Shown: positions 24,334 to 32,574, numbered from the stretch's first letter. The stretch is DNA of 64,000 bases from an uncultured Clostridia bacterium (GCA_947383645.1 CANDEH010000001.1:66141-130140); one strand, 5' to 3'. The notes: generated by a model from the letters alone, not told the origin. Program-made: numbers and translations.

Positions 24334-25525
24334 GGCGCGCCTCCCCGGACACGATCCACACCGGGTTCTGGGCGTCCATCAGGTGGTAGTTCCCCGCCTG
24401 ACGGGTGCGGGTGGCGGCGATCTGCACCGCCTCCGCGTTGGTAAAGCCCAGGGACGAGAAGCAGCGCATGGCCTCCGCGATGGTCTCCAGGGTTACGGCG
24501 GTGACCACGATCCAGACCGCCGGATTTTTCTGTACGGCCAGGCGGAGGATGTCCTCCATGCAGCCGCCGGTACCGCCTAAGAAGACCCGGTCCGGGGCGG
24601 GGAGGTCCTCCAGCGCCGCCGGCGCGGTTCCCTCCACAATATGCAGGTTGGTGAGGCCGAATTTTTCCCTGTTGGCGCGGAGGAGCGCCACGGCCTCCGG
24701 TTTGCGTTCGATGGCGAAGACGCGGCCCTCGTTTGCCCCAAAACAGCACTCCACAGAGACGGATCCGGTGCCGGCGCCCACGTCCCAGACGGTGTGGTGG
24801 GGCTGTATGCGCAGCTTGGAGAGGCAGAGGGCGCGGACCTCCTCCTTGGTCATGGGCGTTTTGTCCCGGAGAAAGTCGCCGTCGGCAAGGGCGGGGGCGG
24901 CGCAGGGGCGGCGGATGGGGGCGGGATTCTCCGCTAAAACCACCGCCAGAGTGTCGAAGGTCCGGCCGGCCAGCTCCGCTGCCGTGCCGGTGGTGATGCG
25001 CTCGTCTGGGTAGCTCAGCCGCTCCCCCACGGAGATGCGCACATCGCCCAGGCCCCAGTCGGTCAGCTGGGCGCAGAGGGCGTCGGGGCGGTAGCTGCCG
25101 CCGGTGAGGATGAAGGTCTTGCGGTGGCTCTGCACCGCGCCGGGGGCGTTGTGGGCGCGGCCGTGGGCGGAGACGATGCAGGCGTCCTCCCAGGGGGTGC
25201 GCAGTCTGGCGCAGAAGCAGGTCAGGCTGCTCAGCCCCGGTAGGGGGACGACCTCGCAGTCCTCCAAGAGCGGGTAGAGATTCTTGGCCCCGGAGTAGAA
25301 GCCCACGTCCCCGGAGAGGAGGACGCCCACCGGACCCTCCCCCTGGGCGCGGACCGCCCGGGCGATGTCCGCGGCGGCAATCAGGGGCAGGCAGGTCTTG
25401 CCCTCGCGGCCCTCCAGCAGGCGGGGAGCGCCGATGAGGACGGGGCACTCCTCTATGGCGGACAGGGCCGCGGCAGTCATCTGCTCCCGGCTGCCGGGGC
25501 CGGTTCCAATTAAATAGACTTTCAT
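24326..25525 (-). CDS. cbiET: Cobalt-precorrin-7 C5-methyltransferase / C15-methyltransferase (decarboxylating) fusion
   Basis: 399 residues, two domains. CbiE (1 to about 200): YLIGTGPGSREQMT, LLSGDVGFYSGA and PGLSSLTCFCARL form the SAM site. CbiT (about 215-399): DKTPMTKEEVRALCLSKL then WDVGAGTGSVSVECC (SAM motif I) and VFLGGTGGCMEDIL. Together they methylate C5 and C15 and decarboxylate the C12 acetate. The fusion matches CobL. ATGA overlap with cbiJ. Confidence 0.95.
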   Translation of the reverse strand: MKVYLIGTGPGSREQMTAAALSAIEECPVLIGAPRLLEGREGKTCLPLIAAADIARAVRAQGEGPVGVLLSGDVGFYSGAKNLYPLLEDCEVVPLPGLSSLTCFCARLRTPWEDACIVSAHGRAHNAPGAVQSHRKTFILTGGSYRPDALCAQLTDWGLGDVRISVGERLSYPDERITTGTAAELAGRTFDTLAVVLAENPAPIRRPCAAPALADGDFLRDKTPMTKEEVRALCLSKLRIQPHHTVWDVGAGTGSVSVECCFGANEGRVFAIERKPEAVALLRANREKFGLTNLHIVEGTAPAALEDLPAPDRVFLGGTGGCMEDILRLAVQKNPAVWIVVTAVTLETIAEAMRCFSSLGFTNAEAVQIAATRTRQAGNYHLMDAQNPVWIVSGEARHD

Positions 25526-26268
25526 CTATGAATCCACCTTTTGATGTAGTCCTGTATCTCGTCCAGCGCCATGCCTGTCTCCTGGGTGGGGCGCTCCACC
25601 ACCAGCAGGGCGCAGCCGGCGTCTCTGGCGGCGTCGGCCTTCTCCCGGAAGCCGCCGTAGGCGCCCGTGTCCTTGGTGACCAGGGTTTTGATGTGGTACT
25701 GGCGCAGCAGGGCGGCGTTGAGCTCCCGGGAGAAGGGGCCCTGCATGCAGAGGATGTGGGCGGGGGGAAAGCCCAGGTCCAGGCACCGCTGGAGGGAGTC
25801 CGGCATGGGCAGGACCCGGGGGTAGCAACGGTCGATCAGACCGGGGACGGCGAAGTGGTGCAGCTCCTTGCTGCCGGTGGTGAGGAGGACGTTGCCGGGG
25901 AGGGATTGGAGCATATAGGCGGCGCCGGCCATGCTGTCGGTTTTGTGGCAGCTGTCCTCCCCGTCGGACTGGCGGAGGAGGCGCAGGTACTGCCGCCCGG
26001 CGGCCTCCGACGCGGCGCGGATATTTTTCGTCACCTCCACGGCGTAGGGGTGGGTGGCGTCGATGACCAGCGTATACTTCTCTTTTGCGATTAGATTTTG
26101 CATGTCGAGCTGGCTCATGCGGCCCACCCGGGTGGGGAGGTCCTCCGGCAGGAGGGCGCCGCCATAGTCGGTGGCGACGCAGACGGTGAAGGGGATTTGC
26201 CGGCTGTGGAGCCAGCAGGCCAGCTCGTGGCCCTCGGCGGTGCCGCCGAAGAGGAGGATTTTTTCCAT
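25522..26268 (-). CDS. cbiJ: Cobalt-precorrin-6A reductase
   Basis: 248 residues. It reduces the macrocycle of cobalt-precorrin-6A with NAD(P)H. ILLFGGTAEGHELACWL is the nucleotide-binding N-terminus, VIDATHPYAVEVTKNI is the family signature, and LVTKDTGAYGGFREKADAA the C-terminal motif. AAAGGAG precedes the ATG. Upstream sits the second copy of the large intergenic repeat. Confidence 0.95.
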   Translation of the reverse strand: MEKILLFGGTAEGHELACWLHSRQIPFTVCVATDYGGALLPEDLPTRVGRMSQLDMQNLIAKEKYTLVIDATHPYAVEVTKNIRAASEAAGRQYLRLLRQSDGEDSCHKTDSMAGAAYMLQSLPGNVLLTTGSKELHHFAVPGLIDRCYPRVLPMPDSLQRCLDLGFPPAHILCMQGPFSRELNAALLRQYHIKTLVTKDTGAYGGFREKADAARDAGCALLVVERPTQETGMALDEIQDYIKRWIHR

Positions 26269-26301
26269 AGGGGGCTCCTTTTTGCGCCCGACAGGGCGGG
26301 A

Positions 26302-26713
26302 GGCTTTTTTGCGCCGACGCGGCGCGGGGCAATCGCCGCCCTTGGCGGCGGGAAGGGGACGGGGGTTTCGCCCCCGGGCGAGGTACTTTTCCCACGCGGG
26401 AAAAGTACCCAAAAGGGCGCTTAGGGGTTCGGCGTGGGCGGATTTTAGCCCCCCGCAGGGGGGCACAATCCTTACACGCCTGCCCCCTAAGAACCCCGGG
26501 GACGCGGCGCTGTCTCGGCAGAATGGTGCGGGATTTTAGCTTGGTGCTTCGGACGCCGGCGGCGGTGGGTCTCGCATAGCAGAAGGTGTCTTGAGAGCGT
26601 TCCCCCGTCTATAGCCTTTTTATAGGCGTCCGCTGCCGCTCTGCCTGCCTCGCTTCGACTTGCCTCCGAAGAGCCCGGTTCAATCGCTGGTCGGAGTGCG
26701 GTAAAGGCCGCCG
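26302..26713. repeat. Large intergenic repeat, copy 2 (about 410 bp)
   Basis: Same block order as 7412-7793, in the same orientation and again inside the minus-strand cluster. Its central hairpin is GGTACTTTTCCCACGCGGGAAAAGTACC. Non-coding. Confidence 0.75.
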
Positions 26714-26723
26714 GGGCTGGTGG

Positions 26724-27233
26724 TTATTTTTGTTCTTCCTCTTTTTCTCTCTGTTCGCGCTCTTTTTGTTCTGCCTGGTAGGCGCGGCGGAAGCCTCGGT
26801 CGTAGTCGATGCTGGATAAGAAGCGGAAGAGGAGGGGGCTGGCTAAGGTGAGGGGGTAGTAGAGGTCCCGGAGGGGCTGGGGGAGCTGGCGGGCGAAGGG
26901 GAGGAGGAGGGGGAAGCCCAGCCAGGTGAGGTAGAAAAGGGTACCGCAGAGGTTCAGCTTGTTTCGGTTTTGGGGGGCCACCAGGTAGTATTTTACGTGG
27001 ATGTATTTCGGCTGGGTCTTGCCCCAGTGGCTGGTCTCCCGGCTGATGAGGATCCGGGGCAGGCGTTTGCCGGGAAGGGGAAGATAGAAGCGGCTGGTGC
27101 ACAGGAAGGGGAACCAGCCGGCGATCCCACGGCCCAGGATCAGGCCAAAGGCGGTCCAGCTGAGAAAGAAGACGGTGAGGATGATGAGGGAGTCGGGGAA
27201 GTTTTTCTGGAAAGCAGCCAGAGTGTCCTGCAT
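26724..27233 (-). CDS. Hypothetical membrane protein within the cbi operon
   Basis: 169 residues, not recognised. Hydrophobic segments at about 15-45 (LIILTVFFLSWTAFGLILG) and 95-112 (LFYLTWLGFPLLLPFA), with a third weak one near 125-140. The C-terminus (EQKEREQREKEEEQK) is strongly charged and probably cytoplasmic. AAGGAGG precedes the ATG. It lies between cbiH and cbiJ, starting 29 bases after cbiH, so it is co-transcribed with B12 genes. No B12 enzyme of this kind is known to me; a cobalt or corrinoid role would be guesswork. Confidence 0.75.
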   Translation of the reverse strand: MQDTLAAFQKNFPDSLIILTVFFLSWTAFGLILGRGIAGWFPFLCTSRFYLPLPGKRLPRILISRETSHWGKTQPKYIHVKYYLVAPQNRNKLNLCGTLFYLTWLGFPLLLPFARQLPQPLRDLYYPLTLASPLLFRFLSSIDYDRGFRRAYQAEQKEREQREKEEEQK

Positions 27234-27262
27234 GGGGGGCGCCTCCTTGAGAGGGTGGGGGG

Positions 27263-28003
27263 CTATGCCTCCCGCTGTAAGTAGCCCCGGGGGGTCACCA
27301 GTTTTCCGTTGATGATTTTGGTCTGCTCGTTTCCGATGAACACGGTGGTGAACATGTCCACGTCCTCGCAGTCCCGCAGCTGGGCGAGGGGGAGGAGGAC
27401 GGCGGTCTGGCCCTCCCGGCCGATGTTCTTTACGTAGCCGCAGGGGGTGTCGCCGGCCTTGCTCTCCAGCAGGATATCGCAGGCCCGGCGGAGCATGTCC
27501 GAACGGCTGCGGCTGCGGGGGTTGTAGAGGCAGACTACGAAGTCCGCCTGGGCGGCGGCCTGGAGGCGGCGCTCAATCTTCTCCCAGGGGGTCAGCAGGT
27601 CGCTGAGGGAGATCACCGCGAAGTCGTGGGTCAGGGGCGCGCCCAGGACTGCCGCGCCGCCGCAGGCGGCGGTGATGCCGGGCACCACCTCGATGTCGAT
27701 GGGGGGGTACTCCTGGGAGACCTCATAGATGAGGCCGGCCATGCCGTAGATACCCGAGTCGCCGGAGCAGACCACCGCCACGCTCCTGCCGGACACGGCG
27801 GCCTCCACCGCCAGACGGCAGCGGTCCACCTCCCTTTTCATCCCCGTGGAGACCATCTCCTTCTCAGGGAAGGCGTCCCGGATCAGGGCGATATAGGCGG
27901 TGTAGCCCACCACCAGATCCGCCGCCTCAATGGCGTCCCGGGCCCGAAGCGTCAGATCCGGTCCCGCTCCGGGCCCGAGACCGACTACTGTTAGTTTCTG
28001 CAT
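27263..28003 (-). CDS. cbiH: Cobalt-factor III C17-methyltransferase
   Basis: 246 residues. It methylates C17 and triggers ring contraction to cobalt-precorrin-4. VVGLGPGAGPDLTLRARDAI (SAM loop), VVCSGDSGIYGMAG, VVPGITAACGGAAVLGAPLTHD and CLYNPRSRSR are diagnostic. The ATG at 28003 has GGAGG upstream. It lacks the C-terminal iron-sulfur extension of some CbiH60-type proteins. Confidence 0.96.
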   Translation of the reverse strand: MQKLTVVGLGPGAGPDLTLRARDAIEAADLVVGYTAYIALIRDAFPEKEMVSTGMKREVDRCRLAVEAAVSGRSVAVVCSGDSGIYGMAGLIYEVSQEYPPIDIEVVPGITAACGGAAVLGAPLTHDFAVISLSDLLTPWEKIERRLQAAAQADFVVCLYNPRSRSRSDMLRRACDILLESKAGDTPCGYVKNIGREGQTAVLLPLAQLRDCEDVDMFTTVFIGNEQTKIINGKLVTPRGYLQREA

Positions 28004-28024
28004 AGAGAGAACCTCCAAGTTCTT

Positions 28025-28087
28025 TGGAATTAGGAGTTAGGAATTAGGAGTTAGGAGTTGCGGTGTCCAGCTTCGCTGGACGATTTT
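28025..28087. repeat. Heptamer half-element E7
   Basis: An array GAATTAGGAGTTAGGAATTA followed by a GTCCAGCTTCGCTGGAC hairpin; it abuts the modular 3'-UTR element copy 2. Confidence 0.75.
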
Positions 28088-28108
28088 GAACAGCTTCCCG
28101 CTCCCGCT

Positions 28109-28378
28109 GAATTTGCGGCCTCAGCCGCAAAGAGCGCCCCGCGAGGGTTTGCGCCCCGCAGGGCGCAAAAAATCTGAAATCATTTTTTCCGGAAACCGCG
28201 TTTTCGGAAAAAATACCTCTCAGCCGACAAGCGTGCGAGTCCTCCGCGCCAGCGGAGGGCGAGTGCGACGCAGGCGGCTGCGATCCCCCCGTCTGAAATG
28301 GCTGTGCCATTTCAGACGGCGTAGTCCCCTTCGTTTGAGAGCCCAGCGAAGCGGGTCTCAAACGAGCACAAAGCGGGT
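28109..28378 (-). repeat. Modular 3'-UTR hairpin element, copy 2
   Basis: Downstream of cbiG: hairpin CGTTTGAGA...TCTCAAACG around AGCGAAGCGGG (about 28339-28371), a GTCTGAAATGG...CCATTTCAGAC hairpin (about 28290-28317), TTTTCCGGAAACCGCGTTTTC (about 28185-28210), and TTTGCGGCCTCAGCCGCAAA (about 28112-28131). Part of the first hairpin is duplicated next to the cbiG stop (AGCGGGTCTCAAACGAG twice). Confidence 0.75.
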
Positions 28379-28379
28379 C

Positions 28380-29399
28380 TCAAACGAGCGCGTCAGCGCG
28401 TCTTTCTGCGATGGCCACGGTGACGCCGTCTCTGGCGCGCTTGGGGAGGACGACAGGGCCGAGGGAGAGGGCGGCGGCGGCGCGCTCGCAGACGTTGTCC
28501 ACGCCGGTGATGCTCTGGACGAAGCGGGAGGGGGTGAAGGTCCCCGGCTGGGCGGAGAGCTCGTCGGCGGTGAAGAAGGTCAGGGGCAGGCTCCGGCGGC
28601 GGCAGAAGGCCAGAAGGCCCTCCTCCTCCCGCTTCAGGTCGATGGTGCCCACACCGGCTAACGCGGCGGGGTCGATGCCGGCAAGGGCCTCGTCTACGGC
28701 GGCGCGGATGGCCGCCTCGCTGCTCCCCTTCCGGCAGCCGATGCCCAGATACAGACGCCGGGGGATCAGGCGGAGGGTGCGGGAGTGGGGGCCGGCGGCG
28801 GCGCGGTAGGTGACCCAGACGCCGAGGGCGGCGGAGCCGGGGTGGAGGTCCTCCGGGCAGGCGTGGGCGAAGTCGCTGACAAAGCCCACCGGATCCCCAC
28901 GGAGGAGGGCGGCGGAGATCTCCCTGGCCAGGGCGCGGTCAGTGATGGACATGTCCCGCTGGGCGGCCCACTCGTCCACGGCGAAGAGACCGTTGACGTC
29001 GGTGGCGGTGGAGATCACCGCTGTGCCGCCGGTGAGGGCGGCGATGCGGCGGGCGAGCTGGTTGGCGCCCCCCACATGGCCGCTGAGAAGGGGGATGACA
29101 AAACGGCCCAGTTCATCCAGACTGAGGACGGCGGGGTCGGTGAACTTGTCCTTCACACAGGGGGCGATGGCCCGGACGGCGATGCCTGCGGCTCCCACGA
29201 AGATCAGTGCGCCGGCTTTGGAGAACTGCTTTTTTGCCCAGGTCCCTACGCTGGCGTAGGTCTGGGGGTGATGAAATGCCTTCCCTAAGGAGCGGGGAAG
29301 GGAGAGTGCGCACTGGTGCCCCTCCTGCTCCAGAGCGGCGGAAAGGCTCCGGGCCAGGGCGGCCCCCTGGCGGGTAAAGGCAGTCAGAGCGATAATCAT
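28380..29399 (-). CDS. cbiG: Cobalt-precorrin-5A hydrolase
   Basis: 339 residues. It opens the delta-lactone ring, releasing acetaldehyde. Three regions are present: N-terminal (LIFVGAAGIAVRAIAPCVKDKFTDPAV), central (FVIPLLSGHVGGANQLARRIA, ISTATDVNGLFAVDEWA) and C-terminal CobE-like (LYLGIGCRKGSSEAAIRAAV). It overlaps cbiF by 4 bases (ATGA). Its last codons and TGA fall in the duplicated arm of the 3'-UTR hairpin element. Confidence 0.95.
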   Translation of the reverse strand: MIIALTAFTRQGAALARSLSAALEQEGHQCALSLPRSLGKAFHHPQTYASVGTWAKKQFSKAGALIFVGAAGIAVRAIAPCVKDKFTDPAVLSLDELGRFVIPLLSGHVGGANQLARRIAALTGGTAVISTATDVNGLFAVDEWAAQRDMSITDRALAREISAALLRGDPVGFVSDFAHACPEDLHPGSAALGVWVTYRAAAGPHSRTLRLIPRRLYLGIGCRKGSSEAAIRAAVDEALAGIDPAALAGVGTIDLKREEEGLLAFCRRRSLPLTFFTADELSAQPGTFTPSRFVQSITGVDNVCERAAAALSLGPVVLPKRARDGVTVAIAERRADALV

Positions 29400-30157
29400 G
29401 GCGTTTTTCCCTCCCGGTAGCCGTGTGTAAAGCCGGGGTCGTAGAGCCTGCTGCGGTCGTAGGACTTGCCGAGAAAGTCCCCCACGGTGATAAGGGCGGT
29501 TCTGGTGATATGGTTCTCCCGGGCGGTCCGGGCCAGGGTGCCCACGGTGCAGCGGAAGACCTTTTCGTCGGGCCAGGTGGCCTTATAGACAATGGCGGCG
29601 GGGGTGTCGGCGGTATAGACGCCGCCGGCCAGAAGCTCCTCCTGGGCCTCCTCCAGAAGGCCGGTGGAGAGGAAGAGGACCATGGTGCAGCCGTGGGCGG
29701 CCATCTTGCGCAGCTGCTCCCCCTCCGGGACGCCGGTACGGCCGGCCATGCGGGTGATAATCACCGACTGGGACACCTCCGGCAGGGTGTACTCGGCGTT
29801 CAGCGCCGCCGCCGCGCCGCAGAAGGAGGAGACGCCGGGGGTATCGTCGTAGGGGATGCCCAGCTTGTCCAGGGCGTCCATCTGCTCCCGGATGGCCCCG
29901 TAGAGGCAGGGGTCCCCGGTGTGGAGGCGGACGGTGGTGTGCCCGGTGCGCTCCTGCTCCGCCATGACGGCCAAAACCTCCTCCAGGGTCATGCCCGCGC
30001 TGTCGTAGACGGTGCAGGCGTCCTTTTTGTACTGGAGGAGTTCCGGGTTGACTAAGCTGCCTGCGTAGATGATGCAGTCCGCCTCGCCCAGAAGCCGCGC
30101 CCCCCGGACGGTAATCAGATCGGCCCCGCCGGGGCCTGCGCCGATGAAGTGGATCAT
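29396..30157 (-). CDS. cbiF: Cobalt-precorrin-4 C11-methyltransferase
   Basis: 253 residues. SAM-dependent C11 methylation. IHFIGAGPGGADLITVRGARLL, CIIYAGSLVNPELL, RLHTGDPCLYGAIREQ and PGVSSFCGAAAALNAEYTLPE are hallmark motifs. The ATG has AAGGAAGG upstream and follows the heptamer element E8. Confidence 0.97.
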   Translation of the reverse strand: MIHFIGAGPGGADLITVRGARLLGEADCIIYAGSLVNPELLQYKKDACTVYDSAGMTLEEVLAVMAEQERTGHTTVRLHTGDPCLYGAIREQMDALDKLGIPYDDTPGVSSFCGAAAALNAEYTLPEVSQSVIITRMAGRTGVPEGEQLRKMAAHGCTMVLFLSTGLLEEAQEELLAGGVYTADTPAAIVYKATWPDEKVFRCTVGTLARTARENHITRTALITVGDFLGKSYDRSRLYDPGFTHGYREGKTP

Positions 30158-30177
30158 GTGGGTGAACCTTCCTTTCA

Positions 30178-30384
30178 GTTAGGAATTAGGAGTTAGGAAT
30201 TAGGAATGGCGGTGTCGCCTTCGGCGACGGGATTTTAAAGAGGCGCTGCATAAATTTTGAGTGAAGAGATGGGAATATGTGTGCCGGCAGAGAGCAGGAG
30301 CCTGTCCTATGTCGGAACAGTGCAAATCGTCCAGCGGAGCTGGACACATTCACTCCTAACTCCTAATTCCTAACTCCTAATTCG
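30178..30384. repeat. Heptamer-bounded element E8
   Basis: The left arm GTTAGGAATTAGGAGTTAGG and right arm ACTCCTAATTCCTAACTCC flank GTCGCCTTCGGCGAC and GTCCAGCGGAGCTGGAC hairpins. The cbiD C-terminus ELGVRN and stop are read inside the right arm. Confidence 0.85.
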
Positions 30385-31520
30385 TCATCAGCGGCGTGGA
30401 GGCGCAGCAGTTCCTCCGCGCCGGGGGTTTGCCCCAGGATGCCGTAGCGGTTGGAGAAGAACAGGGCCTCGATGGCCATGCCGCCGGCGCGGCGCTTGAG
30501 CTGCTCGTCCAGAGCGGCGGCAATGGAGCGGAGAACCGGCCGGTCCAGCGCCGCGTCCCGGAGGATCTCCACGGCGCGGTCGGTGGTGGGGGCGGCGTAG
30601 ATGGCCGCCGTCAGGGACGGATCGCCGCCGCAGAGGGCGGTGTGGGCGGTCAGTGTCTCCCGCCGGCCGTCGGCGGTTTTGGAGTGGGTGTTCATGGCTC
30701 CGCCGGCCACCTTGACCAGCTTGCCCAGGTGCCCCACCAGGAGGAGGCTGCGGGCGCCGGATCCCGCCGCGCAGTCGATGGCCTCGCCCACGTAGTTGCT
30801 GCACAGGGCCCAGCGGGTGAGGGAGAGGCGGAGCACGTCCCGGCAGAAGTCCTCTCCGTAGTTGCCGGGGGTGATGAGGAGATCCGCGTGGCCCCGGGCG
30901 CGGAGACTCCTGATCTCCAGGCGAACCGAGTCGATCAGCGCCGCCTCGCTCATGGGGCGGACAATGCCGCCGGTGCCCAGGATGGAGAGGCCGCCTGCGA
31001 TGCCGAGGCGGGGGTTGAAGGTGCGTCTGGCTATGTCCGCGCCGCCGGGGATGGAGACGGTGACGGAGAAACCGCCGGCGTAGCCGTATTTGGCGGCGGC
31101 CTCAAGGAGCTGGGCGGTAATCATCTGGCGGGGGACGGAGTTGATGGCGGCGGCCCCCACCGGCTGGTCCAGACCGGGCAGAGTTACCCGGCCCACCCCC
31201 TCCCCGCCCTCGATTGTGATGCCGGGGGCGTCGGTGAGGGCGGCGTGGACGAAGATCAGCAGGCCGTCGGTGATGTCCGGATCGTCGCCGCCGTCCTTCT
31301 CCACCGCGCAGGAGGCCCCGTCCGGTCCGGCGGTCCGCCTCAGAAGTTCTGCGGTGACGGGGATCCGGGCGGGGGTCAGGATTGCGACGGTGTCGGGCCA
31401 GGAGCCGGACAGCAGGCGCTCCGCGGCGCCCCGGGCGGCGGCGGCGGCGCAGGTGCCGGTGGTGCAGCCGCAGCGCAGCCGGCGCTGGCCCACGTCGATA
31501 TAGTGTGCAAGTTTGGCCAC
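30363..31520 (-). CDS. cbiD: Cobalt-precorrin-5B C1-methyltransferase
   Basis: 385 residues. It adds the C1 methyl group. CGCTTGTCAAAAARGA is the N-terminal signature; VTLPGLDQPVGAAAIN, GTGGIVRPMSEAAL and ITPGNYGEDF are conserved. The start is taken as GTG at 31520 (VAKLAHYIDVGQ) because GGAGG lies 5 bases upstream and the family begins just before CGCTTGTC; the longer frame would run through the riboswitch terminator. It is the first gene of the cluster. The tail DDELGVRN is encoded by the heptamer array. Confidence 0.95.
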   Translation of the reverse strand: MAKLAHYIDVGQRRLRCGCTTGTCAAAAARGAAERLLSGSWPDTVAILTPARIPVTAELLRRTAGPDGASCAVEKDGGDDPDITDGLLIFVHAALTDAPGITIEGGEGVGRVTLPGLDQPVGAAAINSVPRQMITAQLLEAAAKYGYAGGFSVTVSIPGGADIARRTFNPRLGIAGGLSILGTGGIVRPMSEAALIDSVRLEIRSLRARGHADLLITPGNYGEDFCRDVLRLSLTRWALCSNYVGEAIDCAAGSGARSLLLVGHLGKLVKVAGGAMNTHSKTADGRRETLTAHTALCGGDPSLTAAIYAAPTTDRAVEILRDAALDRPVLRSIAAALDEQLKRRAGGMAIEALFFSNRYGILGQTPGAEELLRLHAADDELGVRN

Positions 31521-31537
31521 GGTGTCCTCCGTTTCTG

Positions 31538-31572
31538 GAAAAAGAAAAGCCCTCTCCCCAGGGGGAGAGGGC
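31538..31572 (-). terminator. Attenuator terminator of the cobalamin riboswitch
   Basis: Minus strand: GCCCTCTCCCC pairs with GGGGAGAGGGC (31549-31559 with 31562-31572), 2-base loop, followed by TTTTCTTTTTCC. It lies between the aptamer and the cbiD GTG, so B12 binding probably favours termination. Confidence 0.85.
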
Positions 31573-31599
31573 AGGAACTGCCGGAGAAGGCCGCCGAAC

Positions 31600-31735
31600 T
31601 CTCCACCTAAGAGCATCGCTTTTCACCGCTGCGCCTGGGTCCTCTGGCTCACACCGGATGGTGCATACAGTAGAGGTAAGACTGCGCCGGATTTTCACCG
31701 GACTTCCCCCCGCCGCGGCCGGGCCGCGGAACACA
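31600..31735 (-). promoter_or_regulatory. Cobalamin (B12) riboswitch
   Basis: The minus strand carries the conserved aptamer blocks: GGGAAGTCCGGTGAAAATCC, then GGCGCAGTC...CTACTGTATGC, and the B12 box region GTGAGCCAGAGGACC (about 31638-31652). It sits in the leader of cbiD with a downstream terminator, so it should shut off the whole minus-strand cluster when adenosylcobalamin is plentiful. Confidence 0.9.
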
Positions 31736-31753
31736 GCATATTGGATGTAAAGT

Positions 31754-31782
31754 AGTATAACAGTTTCGGAGAAAAATGTAAA
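31754..31782 (-). promoter_or_regulatory. Sigma-A promoter of the cobalamin supercluster
   Basis: Minus strand: -35 TTTACA (31777-31782), 17-base spacer, -10 TATACT (31754-31759), immediately upstream of the riboswitch. Confidence 0.8.
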
Positions 31783-31879
31783 GATGTGTTTTTTCTGGTC
31801 CCTGTTCAAGCTTTGTGTTGCTAACAGCTGTTTTTCAAAAGCATTCGTCGAAACACAAAAAACGGGCGGTCACCGCTGA

Positions 31880-32052
31880 GAAGCTGTAGCAATAGGTGCA
31901 ATACACATCTTTGTGTCTAAAATTGCCGCTGACTGCGTTAAAAAATCTGGAAATATACCAAGTATTTCTGCGATTTTTTGCCTTCGATTTTTGCCTTGTT
32001 ATCTCCAATTTTATCTCGCAAAGCTGTATGCTTCACCTGTTGGTACAGCTTC
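31880..32052. mobile_element. MITE copy B (TNA target duplication TGA)
   Basis: A 173-bp element starting GAAGCTGTAGCAATAGG and ending TGTTGGTACAGCTTC, flanked by TGA at 31877-31879 and 32053-32055. It is inserted between the divergent cbi and aro promoters. It contains a partial internal duplication (CGATTTTTTGCC then CGATTTTTGCC). Confidence 0.8.
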
Positions 32053-32337
32053 TGAAATTGTGATCGTCCGATAAATCCTCATTTGTTTCTTTTTTTACTC
32101 ATAAGAGAGCAACTGATGGCTACAAATAGACCAATTAAAATCCACGGAAATGCTGCTCCAAAAAAGTCGCTGACCACACGCCATTCCTCCTTCAAAATTT
32201 CAATATGTCTCTCGGATTATAACACAGCACAGACTTCCGGACAACTCATTTTCGCGGATTTGCCGAAGGTTCAACCAGCAGCACGAATCCTGAACAGGGG
32301 CTTTTTCTGCGTTCGGCCCGGTCCGGCAAAAAAAGAC

Positions 32338-32366
32338 TTTACAAACGCCGCGGTCCGTGGTATACT
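32338..32366 (+). promoter_or_regulatory. Sigma-A promoter of the aromatic operon
   Basis: -35 TTTACA (32338-32343), 17-base spacer, -10 TATACT (32361-32366), about 35 bases before the leader-peptide ATG. From the MITE (ends 32052) to this promoter I see no gene. Confidence 0.85.
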
Positions 32367-32400
32367 GTCCGCAGTTTTCGATGGCAGGGAGCATACGCAG

Positions 32401-32520
32401 ATGACACAAAACCTTCAGACAAGAGATTATTTCTTCTTTTACGGCTTTACCTACTTTTACGTGGGTAAGGCTTATTTGGGTTTCACCGAAGAGAAGAAAT
32501 TCGCGGGTCTGACGGCGTAG
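32401..32520 (+). CDS. Phe/Tyr-rich leader peptide of the aromatic operon
   Basis: 39 residues. Residues 10-20 read YFFFYGFTYFY: nine of eleven are Phe or Tyr; seven Phe and five Tyr in all. This is the signature of a transcription-attenuation leader peptide whose translation rate senses charged tRNA-Phe and tRNA-Tyr. GGGAG lies upstream of the ATG. The codons just past the aromatic run contain TTTCACCG (32481-32488), which is complementary to CGGTGAAA (32546-32553) in the following terminator, so a stalled ribosome would leave an antiterminator free to form. It is not expected to have any function as a protein. Confidence 0.88.
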   Translation: MTQNLQTRDYFFFYGFTYFYVGKAYLGFTEEKKFAGLTA

Positions 32521-32538
32521 GAGCCAGAGGCGGATCGG

Positions 32539-32574
32539 AGCTTCACGGTGAAATCTCACTGTGAGGCTTTTTTT
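32539..32574 (+). terminator. Attenuator terminator ahead of aroF
   Basis: AGCTTCACGGTGA (32539-32551) pairs with TCACTGTGAGGCT (32556-32568, two G-U pairs), loop AATC, then a run of seven T. It lies between the leader peptide and aroF. Its 5' arm and loop can instead pair with 32481-32488 of the leader. Confidence 0.9.

Noticed and set aside
32083..32400. Upstream extension of the leader-peptide frame (to 145 codons)
   Set aside because: It crosses the aromatic promoter; the real leader starts at 32401 after GGGAG.
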